A stretch of DNA of 64,000 bases from Hemicordylus capensis (GCF_027244095.1 NC_069669.1:6226501-6290500); one strand, 5' to 3'; positions 52,701 through 63,259 are shown, counted from the first letter of the stretch. The notes: generated by a model from the letters alone, not told the origin. Program-made: numbers and translations.

Positions 52701-55622
52701 CTCATTTCAACAAAATCCTACTTCTATAGATATCTGCATGCATAAACCCCAAAGAAAGCTTCAGAGCAACTTTAATCAAGGTCAGCATATACAGAGTAAA
52801 GCAACAAGATAGACAGACTTTATTACGGGCATTCACCAGTGCTCATAAGCAACAAGATTTTTAATAGATTTAAGGAGAGGTCAGATTTAAGTGCTGACTA
52901 TTTTAGCAGCTTGCGGGGGGCGGGGAGAATTAGCTTGCTTACATTATTTGTCCTCCAATTGTTGATTTGCCGGCATCTAACAAAGATGGAGAGAGAGATT
53001 AATTGCGAAGAGAACTAGAGCTTCCAAATTAGCACTGCACAACCCACTAGATTACTCAACCCCGTGTTCTTCACTGTGAAGGGAAGCCCTGCTCCGTGCT
53101 TCCCTCCGAGAGCTGTTGAGAGGGGGCTCCATCTCTCTGAAGAGGCCCTCCCAGCACTAAGAAAAGTGCAGTCCTGTGTGGAGGTCAGCACAGTGGGAAA
53201 TACAGGGAAGGGTTTGTGTGTTGTTCGGCCGAAGGAGCCCTTTTGCTTGATAGCAGTGAAGCTCACGGACTTAACCCATTCCATGGTAAATGTCCGATTT
53301 CCCCACCACCACCACCACCACCACCACCCTATCCTTTTGTCCAAGGCACTCATAGGTGGCCCAGAGGCCAATTCTTTCCAAGACCCAGGACAGGATCCCC
53401 AGAACTGCGCAACTGGTTCTGCTTGCCCAGGTGGGTTTTGAGTGTGTATAACCAGCTCTGCCTAGCCAAGCCATTTCAAAAGAGGCAGTTCCCACGGTCT
53501 GCCCTGACCTGCTTCTCCTGAACAAGCCTTTACCATATTTGCTTCCCCTCCAAGAGTTACATTGCTCCCAGGGACTCACAACAAACATGCTGCATAACTC
53601 TCTCCATCCTAAATCACACAAAATATTGTGTGCACATGACTGACAGGGTAGTCAGCTATCAGGATGCTCTACTCCCTGCTCAGCACTGCCCGATTTGTCC
53701 AAGTCAAATCATCAGCAGGGACCCACAAGTTGAGGCTCAGCTCACTAGTGCTTGCCCACTGCGCCGAGCCCAGACAAGATGCACCCACCTTTGCCGGCAG
53801 TGGTCTGCAACTTACCTACATGCCCGATGAATACTACATTTACATGTTCTTTTTTGGGAGCACCTGGCGGTGCAACCATGGATTTAGGTTTTGGTATCTC
53901 CTCCTCCTCCTCCATCATTTCCTGGGCACCCTCCTCAGTAGGCCCGGCGTCTCCAGAAGGTCCACTGGCTAATTCAGGTTCAATGGCTTCTTCTTTGTGG
54001 TCCCACGATTCTTCGGGGGACATTTCCGTTTCTCCGTTTTCTACTAGAATTGAACAGAGGGTGTGGATTTGAATGAAGAAAACGTTCTTGCTCCCCCCGC
54101 ACCAGGAAAGCTTAGCAGTAGTTCAGATCCAGGTAGTTCACTTCTAAGAAGGAGTGAGAGGAAGAGAGATGGTCTTGTGGTAGCAAGCATGACCTGCCCC
54201 CTTAGATAAGCAGGGTCCCACCCTGCTTGCATATGAATAAGAGACTAGACGTGTGAGCACTGGAAGATCTTCCCCTCAGGGGATGAAGCCGGTCTGGGAA
54301 GAGCATCTAAGGTTCCAGGTGCCCTCCCTGGTGGCATCTCCAAGATAGAGATTCCTGCCTGCAACCTATGTCTACCCAGACTGGCAGCGGCTTCTCCAGG
54401 GTTTCAGGCAGCAATTTCTCTCACCCCTATCTTGGAGATGCTGCCAGAGAGGGAACTTGGAACAACCTAGATGCTCTTCCCAGAGCGGCCCCATCCCCTA
54501 AGGGGAATATATTACAGTGCCCAAACATAGAGTCTCCCATTCATATGCAATCAAGGTGGACCCTGTTTAGCAAAGGGACAAGTTATGCATGCTACCACAA
54601 GACCAGCTCTCCTCCCATGAGAGAAGAGATTCAATGATACAATTGGAAAAAAGGACACAATCAAAATTTCATGTATATAGGCAGATATATGTATATTTCA
54701 TAGGAAGTGTCACATCACAGGAAAAGATTTGAGGTTCCTTATGAAGAACATTTATTTCATAACTTCAAACGTCTTTTTCAACATGGCTTTGAAGTTCAAA
54801 TGAAGTTTTGATTGATATTCATGGGAGACAATATGAACTCATAAGGACACCTGACAAAATAGTTCTAAACAGTTTATCACTGCCGTGTTGTCGTAATATC
54901 TATTATGCACTACCTAGTTTTTTTTAATCAGTTGTTTAATATTTTGTTTTATTACCATTTCTGCCTCACATGATCTATCATTACCACTATGTTTGTATGA
55001 CTTTATAATTTACAATATGGTTTAGATTTAGATATCCATTCCTTATGTCCTTTTTTCCAATTGTATCATTGGATCTGTTGGGCTGTGTTTTGGGTTCTTA
55101 GCTTCAGATCCATTTACGCCATTTGTGTAAACACAATACCATGCTGTCACTTGAAACGTGACTTGAATACCTTGATGTGTTTTAGAACCATTCAAGGATT
55201 TAACACAGTGATTCTTTTTGTGCCCAATTAAACCATGTACAAAGCAGCAATACTGCATTTTGGGTACAGACACCCAATTAGGAAACATTTCAGTTAATGA
55301 AGACTATAACAGAGCAAAGGCAAGTGCCATCAAGAAGCAATTTGAGCTGTACTACATAGCTTCACTCTTACCAACGGGTTCTGAGATATCCATACTGACG
55401 GCAGCATTTGACCCTAGAGGAAGAGAATCGAAAATGTTACACACTGAAGATGAACTTGAGGGCCCAGTTAAACATGCCTATCGAGCACACGACAATTTGG
55501 GAAAAGCTTTAACAGTATTCTTCACAATCACATGAAATTAGCTCGATGACCAATCTGCCAACAGAAACTATTACCTTCACAAGACAGCCGCTGTTCTTCT
55601 TGTGGAGATTCTACAGATGCCC
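40759..55622 (-). CDS. GSPT1: GSPT1 (eRF3a), translation termination GTPase; exons 2-15, exon 1 outside the window
   Basis: eRF3a is the GTPase partner of eRF1 in stop-codon recognition. Exons on the minus strand: 55622-55575, 55413-55372, 54043-53816, 52976-52943, 52236-52159, 51428-51248, 49927-49773, 49288-49148, 47441-47348, 46906-46826, 46151-45978, 45353-45264, 42664-42496, 40811-40759 (stop TAA 40761-40759). They total 1568 bp: two bases of a split codon, then 521 residues and a stop, nearly identical to human. The P-loop GHVDAGKST spans the junction 53816/52976. Switch I lies in [13 protein letters not shown]3 is DAPGH, G4 is NKMD, and the C-terminal beta-barrels end [17 protein letters not shown] has Thr where human GSPT1 has Ile. 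The exon encoding the PABP-binding PAM2 motif was not found up to 64 kb, so intron 1 exceeds 8.3 kb. Confidence 0.97.
41028..41114. mobile_element. Small fold-back element
   Basis: The arms GCACAACTGGGGCCCTCCAG and CTGGAGGGCCCAAGTTGTGC pair with one mismatch. It lies 0.2 kb upstream (transcript direction) of the last GSPT1 exon. Confidence 0.55.
41489..42055. mobile_element. 567-bp hAT-type element with long internal inverted arms, perfect TSD
   Basis: The 8-bp duplication GTCTTCAC lies at 41481-41488 and 42056-42063. The ends are TAGGGATGTGC and ACACATCCCTT. The internal arms (CACTTTAAAGGGAGGAAGG, CCTGCCCCTCCC, CTCCTCTGCTGCC) pair with an inverted copy after about 41860. It has no transposase. 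Confidence 0.82.
42973..43227. mobile_element. Inverted-repeat transposon remnant, 87-bp arms
   Basis: Arms 42973-43059 and 43141-43227 match in reverse complement at about 81 of 87 positions, including GATCCTGGTGCCATATATAA and GCAAGCCATTATGGCAGGGA. An 81-bp centre lacks coding sequence. It lies in a GSPT1 intron. Confidence 0.8.
44165..44318 (+). mobile_element. Sauria-type SINE, 3' part
   Basis: CAGCCTAACCTCGCTCACAGG to GGAAGAGCGGGATACAAGTG with an (AAT)-rich tail. Confidence 0.65.
44343..44815 (+). mobile_element. 5S rRNA-like SINE, full-length, carrying a hAT insertion
   Basis: The head GAGAGCTGGTCTTGTGGTAG and the tail GGCAGCTTCCCATGTTCC are both present. The copy is split by the 136-bp hAT element at 44612-44747 with its duplication GTGTAGAC. 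Confidence 0.8.
44612..44747. mobile_element. 136-bp fold-back hAT element (CAGGGATTCTC family), perfect TSD, inside a 5S-like SINE
   Basis: The 8-bp duplication GTGTAGAC lies at 44604-44611 and 44748-44755. This is the reverse complement of the duplication at 23152, because the SINE lies in the other orientation. It is the same SINE site hit independently. Confidence 0.9.
44925..45110. repeat. Dispersed repeat with CAGCACAGTGGGGAATG core
   Basis: Words such as GCACTGGGGAAAGCACAGCACTG and GTCAGCACAGTGGGGAATGG recur near 53070-53215 and 59183-59370, together with CATCTCTCTGAAG and CCAGCACTGAAAAGAGTGCAG. The class is unknown. Confidence 0.45.
46390..46560 (+). mobile_element. Same CR1-like family, partial
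   Basis: GCCCATCCAGTCCAGCATCC and AGTGGCCAATCAGGTGC, with CCCCCCCC runs nearby. Confidence 0.45.
47660..48075. mobile_element. Fold-back element interrupted by a LINE-tail insertion
   Basis: The left arm (CTCAACTTTGGCTCTCCTGC, then CTACAACCCCCATAATCCC) stops at about 47739. A 275-bp LINE-tail family member follows (TTTATATACCGC to GATGCCTCTTTGCTCAG). The right arm, GGGGGTTATGGGAGTTGTAG, resumes at about 48013. GGGATTAT and GGGGTTAT flank the insert. Confidence 0.6.
48080..49145 (-). other. GSPT1 intron sequence without recognised elements
   Basis: About 1 kb between exons 49288-49148 and 47441-47348. No repeat family or hidden exon was recognised. Confidence 0.4.
49385..49478 (+). mobile_element. 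Same CR1-like family, partial
   Basis: GCCCTGCTGGATCAGGCCCAAGG and CACCCTGTTTCCCACAGTGG in a GSPT1 intron. Another copy begins at the right edge (63986). Confidence 0.45.
50000..50132. mobile_element. Fold-back element in a GSPT1 intron
   Basis: GCTGCCCAACTTCAAC, GGACTACAACTCCCATCATCC, then TGGGAGTTGAAGTCC and AACTGGGCAGCCC form inverted halves. Confidence 0.5.
50735..51048 (-). mobile_element. 5S rRNA-like SINE, full-length copy; a short opposite-strand tail piece follows at 51058-51108
   Basis: Runs from GTCAGACCCTTGGTCC to CCCTGCTTAGCAAAGGGGACC and CCACAAGCCCAGCTCTCC on plus. It lies in a GSPT1 intron, 200 bp from exon 51428-51248. Confidence 0.75.
51700..51838. mobile_element. Fold-back element in a GSPT1 intron
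   Basis: GGGACTACAACTCCCATAATCC on the left and GATGTTGTAGTCCAACAATACC on the right. The outer words GGCCAACCTGA and TGAGTTGGTCA pair. Confidence 0.45.
52468..52605. mobile_element. Fold-back element in a GSPT1 intron
   Basis: AGGGCTGCACAACTC and a worn inverse, TTTTCAGCCCTG, bracket GAGACTACAACTCCCATTG and TGGAGTCACAGTCCAACA. Confidence 0.45.
53306..53328. repeat. (CAC)n microsatellite
   Basis: Eight CAC units in a GSPT1 intron. Confidence 0.9.
54160..54620. mobile_element. Two 5S-like SINE copies in tail-to-tail inverted arrangement
   Basis: A plus-strand copy (54160-54365, with GGTCTTGTGGTAGCAAGCAT and a TAAGCAGGGTC box) meets a minus-strand copy (54366-54620, ending CCACAAGACCAGCTCTCC). 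The pair forms a large imperfect palindrome and directly abuts the 54631 inverted-repeat element. Confidence 0.75.
54631..55072. mobile_element. About 440-bp element with near-perfect 28-bp terminal inverted repeats
   Basis: The left end, CAATGATACAATTGGAAAAA then AGGACACAA, pairs with the right end near 55045-55071 with one mismatch. The inside is AT-rich and non-coding. No clear target duplication was found. It lies in the GSPT1 intron between exons 55372 and 54043. Confidence 0.7.
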
Positions 55623-56384
55623 CTTGAACAAATAAAGAGATTTAAGATTGAAACATAGGAAAGAAACTGCAATGCAAGTTCAAGAACCATGAGCCACTAA
55701 ATCCAAAACAAAAGGTAACGGCTTTTTATTTTGGATCAGAGGTGTTTTTTTTGTTTTTTTAATTCCTTGAATTTCTGCAGACGGCCGGCACTAACGGCAT
55801 CTGTAAACATGAATTCTGACCATGTATTTTGTCCATTCAGCCTATATGGACAATTTCTGTTCAAGTTCTTATCTTTACAGCCCAATTTGCCACCTTCAAA
55901 AAAAGTCTTCTTGTTCACAATGTGAGTTGTGTTCTGTCAGATACAATTCTACAACCATTCTATTTTTAACCCAGCAGAGGAAAGGTACTTTGAAAATAAG
56001 TGATAACACCAAAGCACCATAAGAGCTAAGAGCGATCTACCAAGTAATATTTTCACAGAATGGAAATGCAGAAGGCACATCTGGTACTTGATTTCCCAGA
56101 TTGTGTGTGTTATCTTGACCACTAGGAATTTGAACTATTTTCCCAGCCCTGAATTTTCATTTAAAGATTAATTTTGCAGAGTTAAGAAACAACATCCATC
56201 ACATTAAAAACTGCATTATTTAAATCTGGCAAGATCAGATTCTGTTCTGAGCATTCACACATGTGGAAGCAAGCCTCAACAAAAATATGGAGAAGACAGA
56301 ACTGGGGTTAACCTATGGGTGACCCAAATCCTCAAGTATTACCCCATGAATCCCCACCCCATTTTCATCGATATAGTATTAGGC

Positions 56385-56640
56385 CTTGGCAAATCCTAGG
56401 CACCAGGGAACTAGGACACCTAGAAATTTAATGGTGGTGTCTAGACTAGGCTATTTAGAGGCTGAGTTATTTAATCAAAACTTTGTCCCAGGCAGCCCTG
56501 TTTCTGTTCTAAGTACATTATTTGTATGAGGATAAGCTTATTTACATCCTCCCTGCTGACAATGTCCATCACTAAGCCCAGCAATTTTGCCAGGTGTCCA
56601 GCGCCTGGCTCGTAAATTTTTGGGCTGGCTTCTAAAACCA
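56385..56640. repeat. Unclassified dispersed repeat, copy 1
   Basis: GGCAAATCCTAGGCACCAGGGAA, CTAGACTAGG, GAGTTATTTAAT and CCCAGGCAGCCCTG recur in the same order and direction at 62160-62405. Confidence 0.7.
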
Positions 56641-56710
56641 AATAAAACCTGTCAAGCCCTTTAATATATAAATATCAGAGTTAGAGAAAAGAACTCAGGA
56701 TAGTTGTTTA

Positions 56711-56815
56711 CACAGTTCCCTCCAACAGGGATTCCCAGCTGCAGTGGTCTCTGGATGGGGGATGCTGGGAGTTGTAGTCAACAACATCTGGGAATCCCTG
56801 TTAGAGGGAACACTG
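56711..56815. mobile_element. Fold-back hAT-type element (CCCTCTAA family), centrally shortened
   Basis: The ends are CACAGTTCCC and GGGAACACTG. Flanks GTTGTTTA and GTTATTTT match at 6 of 8. It is 105 bp against about 135 in other copies, with part of the left arm lost. It lies in GSPT1 intron 1. Confidence 0.6.
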
Positions 56816-57118
56816 GTTATTTTCAAGAACTTTGTTCTGGCTAACAGGAAGCAAATTAAATACAGTGCAGCAAAGATCTTCCATGGACTACCTAGATCCA
56901 CCTCATGGGCCCCTGGGGGTCCAGAGACCCCAGATTCAGAATCCCTGCAACAGAGCAACAGCTGTGCATCAACTACATAAGGCACCTCGCGTCAGAACAC
57001 CACCAACCCCTGAACGAGAAAGCAAATTCCAGAAGCCATAAAGCTAACCCTGTTTGGTCAACACTGGTTAAGATAAAAAACTCTCTTATGGAGTGGGGAG
57101 AATGAGATACAAGTGTAT

Positions 57119-57675
57119 TAGGGATGTGTGGGACAGCTTAATTTGAATCGCAGTTTGAATCAAACACGCCTGGGTCAGCCGGTCCAAGTTTGAACCAGAC
57201 CTCAAAAGGAGGGTGCTGGTCCAAGTTTGAAATGGACCAGCCCTGGTTTGAACCGGACCAGTTTGGACGTCTACTGGTAAAGGGGAGTCCGGTGAAGATT
57301 CCCCTTTACCAATAAAGGGACAGGCAGCGTTCTCCAGCCCATTCTAATGACCACTGCACATGTGCGGAGATCACTAGAATGGGCTGGAGAAGGCCCCAAA
57401 AGGACCACCGCCAGCCCGGGCTACTCTGGGGGAGCCGTTGCTGCCAAAAATTGAGTTAAGAACCCCTGACTTGCCTCCGGCCCCTCTCTAGCCTTAGGGA
57501 AGACCTGCCACTTTACTGGTAAAGGGAGCAGACCCCCAAACTCCCAGTAGAACCTTGAACTGCTCCATGAAATGGTTTGAACTGATCTGGTGGCCAAACT
57601 GGACCGGGGTGGATCGGTTCAAATCCGCTTCAGATTTGAACCGAACCAGCAAAACTGGTTCTGTGCACACCCCTA
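57119..57675. mobile_element. hAT-type element with TAGGGATGTG ends
   Basis: It begins TAGGGATGTGTGG and ends TGTGCACACCCCTA. The inside is rich in GGTTTGAACCGGACCAG-type words and ACTGGTAAAGGGGA, shared with 202-860. Flanks AAGTGTAT and ACATTTAT match at 5 of 8. Confidence 0.65.
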
Positions 57676-57683
57676 ACATTTAT

Positions 57684-58260
57684 GTCTGGTCCTGCATCTG
57701 GCAGCTCTTCAGCTTGTCAGGCTACAATGCATTCGCAAAATAGTACTTACAGCTTGTTTAGGCAGTTGAGTAATGGAATCAGACATGTTACCACTTTAAC
57801 AACTGCAGTCATAAGCAAATTTTCAAGCTGATACTATCTCTCTCCCCCCCCCCCCCGCCCCCACAGGCAGGAGAACATCTACTATAAGGCCCTTTTCTTT
57901 AACAAAACCCTTAAATATTATAGCATCTGAAATGTACAAAGTCAGTTAGTAACAGAATCAGAACTTTTGGAAATTGCCTTACCAACATATTTTGCACGTT
58001 TCGGACATTAATATTTTTGTAAAAACACGGCCTTAGAGCTCTCTTGACGGCAGGTTTATATAATAGCAACTTGAAAATGTGCTTATGGCTAAAGCCATTG
58101 GAAAAAGTGGTACCATGCCTGATTCTGTTATCCCTGGAACTGCCCATTGCAAGCTTTGAAGAGGAGAGGGAGGATCAGATGCCCGGTTGTGTCTTGCCCG
58201 GCATCTGGCAGCAATTCCGTTTGCCAGGCTACAATGTGCTTGCACAGTCAAACTTACAGC
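57684..58260. repeat. Composite of a 70-bp direct repeat and a 27-bp inverted repeat
   Basis: 57684-57753 and 58191-58260 align without gaps at 53 of 70 positions, sharing GCATCTGGCAGC, CAGGCTACAATG and ACTTACAGC. Between them, 57771-57797 is the inverse of 58104-58130 (23 of 27). On the minus strand both direct copies show GCT|GTAAGT, a donor-like site. Confidence 0.65.
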
Positions 58261-58594
58261 GTGTCCCTACCAATACAGGAAGGAGGCTCTCAGCTAGTTC
58301 TGCTTGCACTGCAGGCTCCAGCGGGTGAACAAGCAGTTCAGGCCGTGCTGGCAAAGAGCCAATATCCCAAGCGTGCAGGCAGGGTGAATGCAGGTCAAGT
58401 GGAGCAGAACGGTGGGAAGCGACATAGAGGCAACTGTGAGAGCGACACCCCCTCCGGGGCAATAATCAGAAACACCAAGCAACACTGGACAGAGTACGGA
58501 GCTGCAATGTAGGAAGGGGTGGCGTGAGGACATACTCAACAAATTAAGGCAGTGATTCTGAAACTGGTCCGTTATGCGTTTTTAACTGGTTCGC

Positions 58595-58905
58595 AAGACC
58601 ACATCGGCTGGTCTTGTCATAGCAGGCATGACTTGTCCCCTTAAGCTAAGCAGGATCTGCCCTGGTTGCATACGAAAGGGAGACTAGAAGTGTGAGCACT
58701 GTAAGATATTCCCCTCAGGGGATGGAGCTGCTCTGGGAAGAGCATCTAGGCTCCAAGTTCCCTCCCTGGCAGCATCTCCAAGGTAGGGCTGAGAGAGATT
58801 CCTGCCTGCAACCTTGGAGAAGCCGCTGCCAGTCTGTGAAGACAATACTGAGCCAGATGGACCTATGCTCTGACTCAGTATATGGCAGCTTCCTATGTTC
58901 CTTCC
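58595..58905 (+). mobile_element. 5S rRNA-like SINE, full-length copy
   Basis: The box TTAAGCTAAGCAGGATCTGC is the closest to true 5S sequence in this window. The tail is ATATGGCAGCTTCCTATGTTCC. Confidence 0.8.
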
Positions 58906-59799
58906 TATAGAGGACAATGCAAACGGTGTTTCCCAGCACCAGACAACTCCGGCTTCAAGGTTTTGCTGTCGTGAATATTTAGAAAGATTTGCTACACCAC
59001 TGCAAGGCCTGGGGGCCAATGAGGCCCTCCAACAACCCTAAGTGCTGCTCCCTGACTATCTGATTATTGGGTCCTGTGTGAAGCTTCCGTCAAAGCTCAA
59101 TACTCTGCGCGGTCCTCCTGGCATCAGGCTGAAGCAAGCCTTTCAACCTGCTCTGCCCGGGCCCTTTTTAAGGAAATGCAGCCCTCTTGAGCCCCTGCTC
59201 CATCTTGGAAGGTGTGCACAGAGCATTGGAAAGGGAACCCCTACCCAGTGCTTTCCTCCTAGTGCTGTTATGGCGGGGGGGTGGGTGGGTTCCGCCATCT
59301 CTCTGAAGGGGCCCCCCAGCACTGAAAAGAGTGCAGAACTGTCCGGAAGAACTGTGCACAGTGGGAAATGGCTCTCAGGTTGAATGTTACTTGCCAAAGT
59401 GGCTGCTGCTTGGAAAAAACAGTGAAGATCGCCGCGCGACACTGTCAAAAGGGTTTTGCACACAGTCACTGAGGCGTTTGCCACTCAAGATACCATTATT
59501 CAGGACAGGATGCTCTGTGTTCAACATGGCAGGAAGAGTTGTGAGATGGGACACGAAAGCGCTTCCAGATCCAATAAGCAACGCGGCTAAGGACCTATTT
59601 CTCATAAAGTGTTTTGAGTCTTTTAATGTTGTTTTTAGAATATTGTTTTAAAATTTTAATATTGTTGTTTTTTAATTTCTTGTTTTTGTTTATATTAATG
59701 TTTTACTTTTGTTTTTATCTTCTTGTAAACCGCCCAGAGATGCAAGTTTTAGGCAGTATAAAAATATGTTAAATAAATAAGTAAAATAAATCAATTCCT

Positions 59800-61650
59800 G
59801 GTTTTTGGACAAAGTTGTTTGTTCCCCAAACCTCTTCTAACCACTATTAAATGGACAGTTTACAAACATTAGCTTCAACAACAATTTAACTCATCTTTCT
59901 CTCGTTTCTTTAATACATTACTTCGTCTATTAGCCGTCTGACCAAACGTTTCATGCATATTTCTGAATGGGAGATTATCTGGCTTCTAAAACGGAAGAAG
60001 TGCCTCAAGGTTCACTTCAGTGTCTGCAGGAGTTACTTCCATGGCAAGCTACAGTCACTCTTTTGGCATGAATCATGACTGAGTCAATATCATACTCACC
60101 TAATTGAATGCGTTGCCACAGCGTTTTAAATGCACTACATGTTTAGCTGCTCTGTTCTCTTTAATTATTGCTCACGATTACTGGCTCCACTTGCTCTCTC
60201 ACTTGGTTTATATAAGCTACAAAATTCCTTGCTATCATGATTGACTTAAAAGTAATCCTTTTATTTTCTGACCTAGATTTTGACAGGGTTAGTAGTATTC
60301 AGGAGCAAACATCAATTTCTACAACCAGGATGAATGAAGCCAGTAAAACATAATTCTGAATTAAGTGAATTGTGCAGAACTTTAAGGGTGAATTGCACAA
60401 GATTTTCTTGTAGATCAACCTACTATAACCAGTTATCTCTAGAGCCGATTAATTTTAGCTGATTTAATTGGTGGGGCTGAAAATTATGGGCAACTACTTA
60501 CTTTCTGAGACTATTTAGTTCTGAAGAGTTACTTTAACAGGGAATGAGAACTATTAAAAGTATCCAAAGCATCCTCCCTCATGCTCATTCTGGCAAGTTT
60601 TAAGAACTACTGTTGACCTGGATAAAATGCTAAAGATGCAGAAAGCTGGCCAAGTCACTCTGAAGGGAACAATTCTCTTATCTTTGTAATCAGAGCTTGC
60701 AGGGATTCCAGAGGTTAAATACAAACTGCAAGTCCCATGACTGGAAAGGGACTTGACAGGGAAGGGGCAGATCAGAGAGAGTGAGATGGACAGAGGGAAG
60801 CAGGAAAAGGCAGAGAGAATCATGCAGAGCAAGACATTTCCCTGCATTTCTAGATACAGCATCCAACTCAAAGGAAGTCTTTAGAAATCCATTCTTGTTA
60901 GACATCCAAAGGTTGTACTGCACTGAGTTTTGCTTCAATCAATGGTATTTCACAGCCTCAGCTTACACATGCTTATTCAGAAGCATCCTCCTTTAAATGA
61001 AGCTTACTCCCAGGTAAGTTGTGCACAGGAAAATATCCTAAGGAGTCCAACTCTATAGTCAAAAACAGAACTGGACACTGCTCCCTGTAACAGGATTTCC
61101 AGATGTTTATTATTTATTATTTGTTGCACTTTTATACCACTTTCCTGCCTTGAAAACAAGGAAATTACATAAGTTTACTAAAACGTCTGCTGTTGCCAAC
61201 TACAACTCCCAGTATCAAGGATTTCAAGGAGATCCTTACGCCATCAGGGCTACACATTTCCTTAAGAAAGCAGATTCTCAGAGATCTGAATTCAGCACCT
61301 CATTACACACATTTTCTGTGCTTGCATGAAATTGGGGCATAGAAAGAGAGCCTTACAATTTAACATGATGCCAATGCCTAGGCAGGGCTTAAAGAAATAA
61401 CAGACCGCAAGTTTGGACAAGTTATGGCAGGGCATTCACCAAGTAATCTACTTTAAAAACCCTTCATGCACATGTTTCCTTCCCCATTGCTTCAGGCTCC
61501 TGTGGTTCTTAGGGAGAGGGCGTGTCTGCACTGAGTGAGGCAGCACTGCTAAAGGGAGATACTATTTTGCTCATAGCCTGTGGAACCAGTGGAGGAGATA
61601 ACTTCTGTTTTGTACCATGTCGGGAGAAAGAGATAGAATACATATTTCCT
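59800..61650 (-). other. GSPT1 intron 1, mostly unassigned
   Basis: Low repeat content. A common squamate word, AAGCTTACTCCCAGGTAAGT, occurs at about 61000 and in worn form at 28300-28380. No GSPT1 exon 1 or PAM2-coding sequence was found here or up to 64 kb. Confidence 0.4.
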
Positions 61651-61659
61651 AGGAGACTG

Positions 61660-61960
61660 GCTGCATAAAATGAAGAGGTCTGTCAGGTGCCATCAGCTCA
61701 TCCGGGAGAAATTTGGGATTGGGCCCTTTCAGTCGTCACCCCTAGGGGTGCTCCCCATGGGTATGAGAGGGTTATCATCCCTGGAGGCCTTCAAGATAGC
61801 CATGAAGACCTACCTCTGCAGCTTGGCTTTTATTAATACTGAAGTGGTTATAATGGTTTTTTAATTAGCATCGTTTGATATTTTAAAGGGTGTTATTTTG
61901 ATTGTGAGCCACCCTGAGCCATTTTTGGATGAGCAGCACAGAAGTGAAAATAAATAAAAA
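61660..61960 (+). mobile_element. LINE 3' end
   Basis: GGCCTTCAAGATAGCCATGAAG then GTGAGCCACCCTGAGCCATT and AATAAATAAA. Same class as 31385-31800. Confidence 0.5.
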
Positions 61961-62159
61961 TTTTCAGAGAGGCCTCATATATTGGCCATCATTTTTAGAA
62001 ACATAACTTGGTCAAGACTCGGGGCTGAGGAAAAAAAAGAGCTGCATTGAGAATATCCTCCATTTGCTGAAGTACAAACTTCAGGTTGTTTTTTTTTAAC
62101 TGGTTGCACTGAGTTGTGTAAAGAAGTTGAGCTCAGTAAATGACACATGAAAGTAGTTC

Positions 62160-62405
62160 ATGGCTTGACAAATCCTAGGCGCCAGGGAATCATAGCATCT
62201 AGAAATTTAACTGTGATGCCTAGACTAGGATATTCAGAGGTAGAGTTATTTAATAAAACCTTCCTTTGTCCCAGGCAGCCCTGGTTCTGTTCCTTGTAAA
62301 GGGGATAAAGAGAATCCGACTTATCTTCCCTCTCCACAATGTCCATTACTAAGTCCGGTAATTCTGTCAAGTGTCCACTGTCTGCTTCCCCAACTTTGGG
62401 GCTGT
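62160..62405. repeat. Unclassified dispersed repeat, copy 2
   Basis: Matches 56385-56640, including ACAATGTCCATTACTAAG. Both lie in GSPT1 intron 1. Confidence 0.7.
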
Positions 62406-63259
62406 TTCCAAGATTGAGGGGGGGGGGAAGGCCTGATGTACTTGCCTCTGAACAAGTGTTTTAGGAGAATGGGCCTGGAATCTTTTCTCTTCTTGACGGG
62501 CAACCCCTCATCCTCAACACACCAAGGACAAGCTCTCTGAAGAGTTATGCCTGTTTCTTACCTTCCTTTTACAGATCCTCCCTCAAGACAAATATTAGAT
62601 TATTTACTCAAGTTGCTTTGACTTCTTGATCTCCCTTAATCCAAAAGCAAAGCAGTGAGCAAGACACCAACATTTGGTGTAAGAATAATACCAGGGGAAC
62701 TTTCTAAAAAAGCTCTTTTTGTTCTTGACATCTGGGTAACCCTTCGTCATGTCCCCCACTCTCTTGATTGGTCTCTGTGGATTCACTGCCACCAGCAGCT
62801 ATTTTTTCCTTTGCTAAGGGCTTCTTTGTCAATCATGTTCTCCCTTTTACCCTAAGAGCATTACAAGTCCAAGAATCCCTTCAGAGAGAGAGAGAGAGAA
62901 GGGAGAAATGCTTGAGATGTGCAGGAACACAAACTGAACCACCTTACAAAGATCATAGCCCGCTAATTCCTGTGAATGTCAATGAATAACTAATCCAAGA
63001 ACCCTGCATAGCAGCCCATGGGCCATGCCCACAAATCTGGACCACTGGTACCATTTCAAGGAGACAAATGCTCATGGTGATTTCTGGCAATGTTTACGCC
63101 CCTAGAGATGGAAGATAGGCGATAGCTTTGTTGCCCTGATAGCTTTCTCTGTGTTATCACTCCTTTATCCCTACCCTCAAACAATTAGAACAAAATTGCC
63201 ATCATTTTTGCACAGAGTCAAGGGGTTATGGTCAGGATTAAGCTGACAATGAATAAGTT

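Noticed and set aside
55043-55288. Minus-strand frame MFPNWVSV onward as a transposase piece
   Set aside because: It reads into the terminal repeat of the 54631 element and has no recognisable catalytic motif.
58229-58462. Minus-strand frame as GSPT1 exon 1
   Set aside because: The phase would fit, but it lacks the PAM2 motif and the Gly/Ser-rich N-terminus expected of eRF3a exon 1.
58147-58512. Plus-strand frame of 121 codons in GSPT1 intron 1
   Set aside because: It covers the 70-bp direct repeat, whose other copy has a stop in the matching frame. No protein family was recognised.
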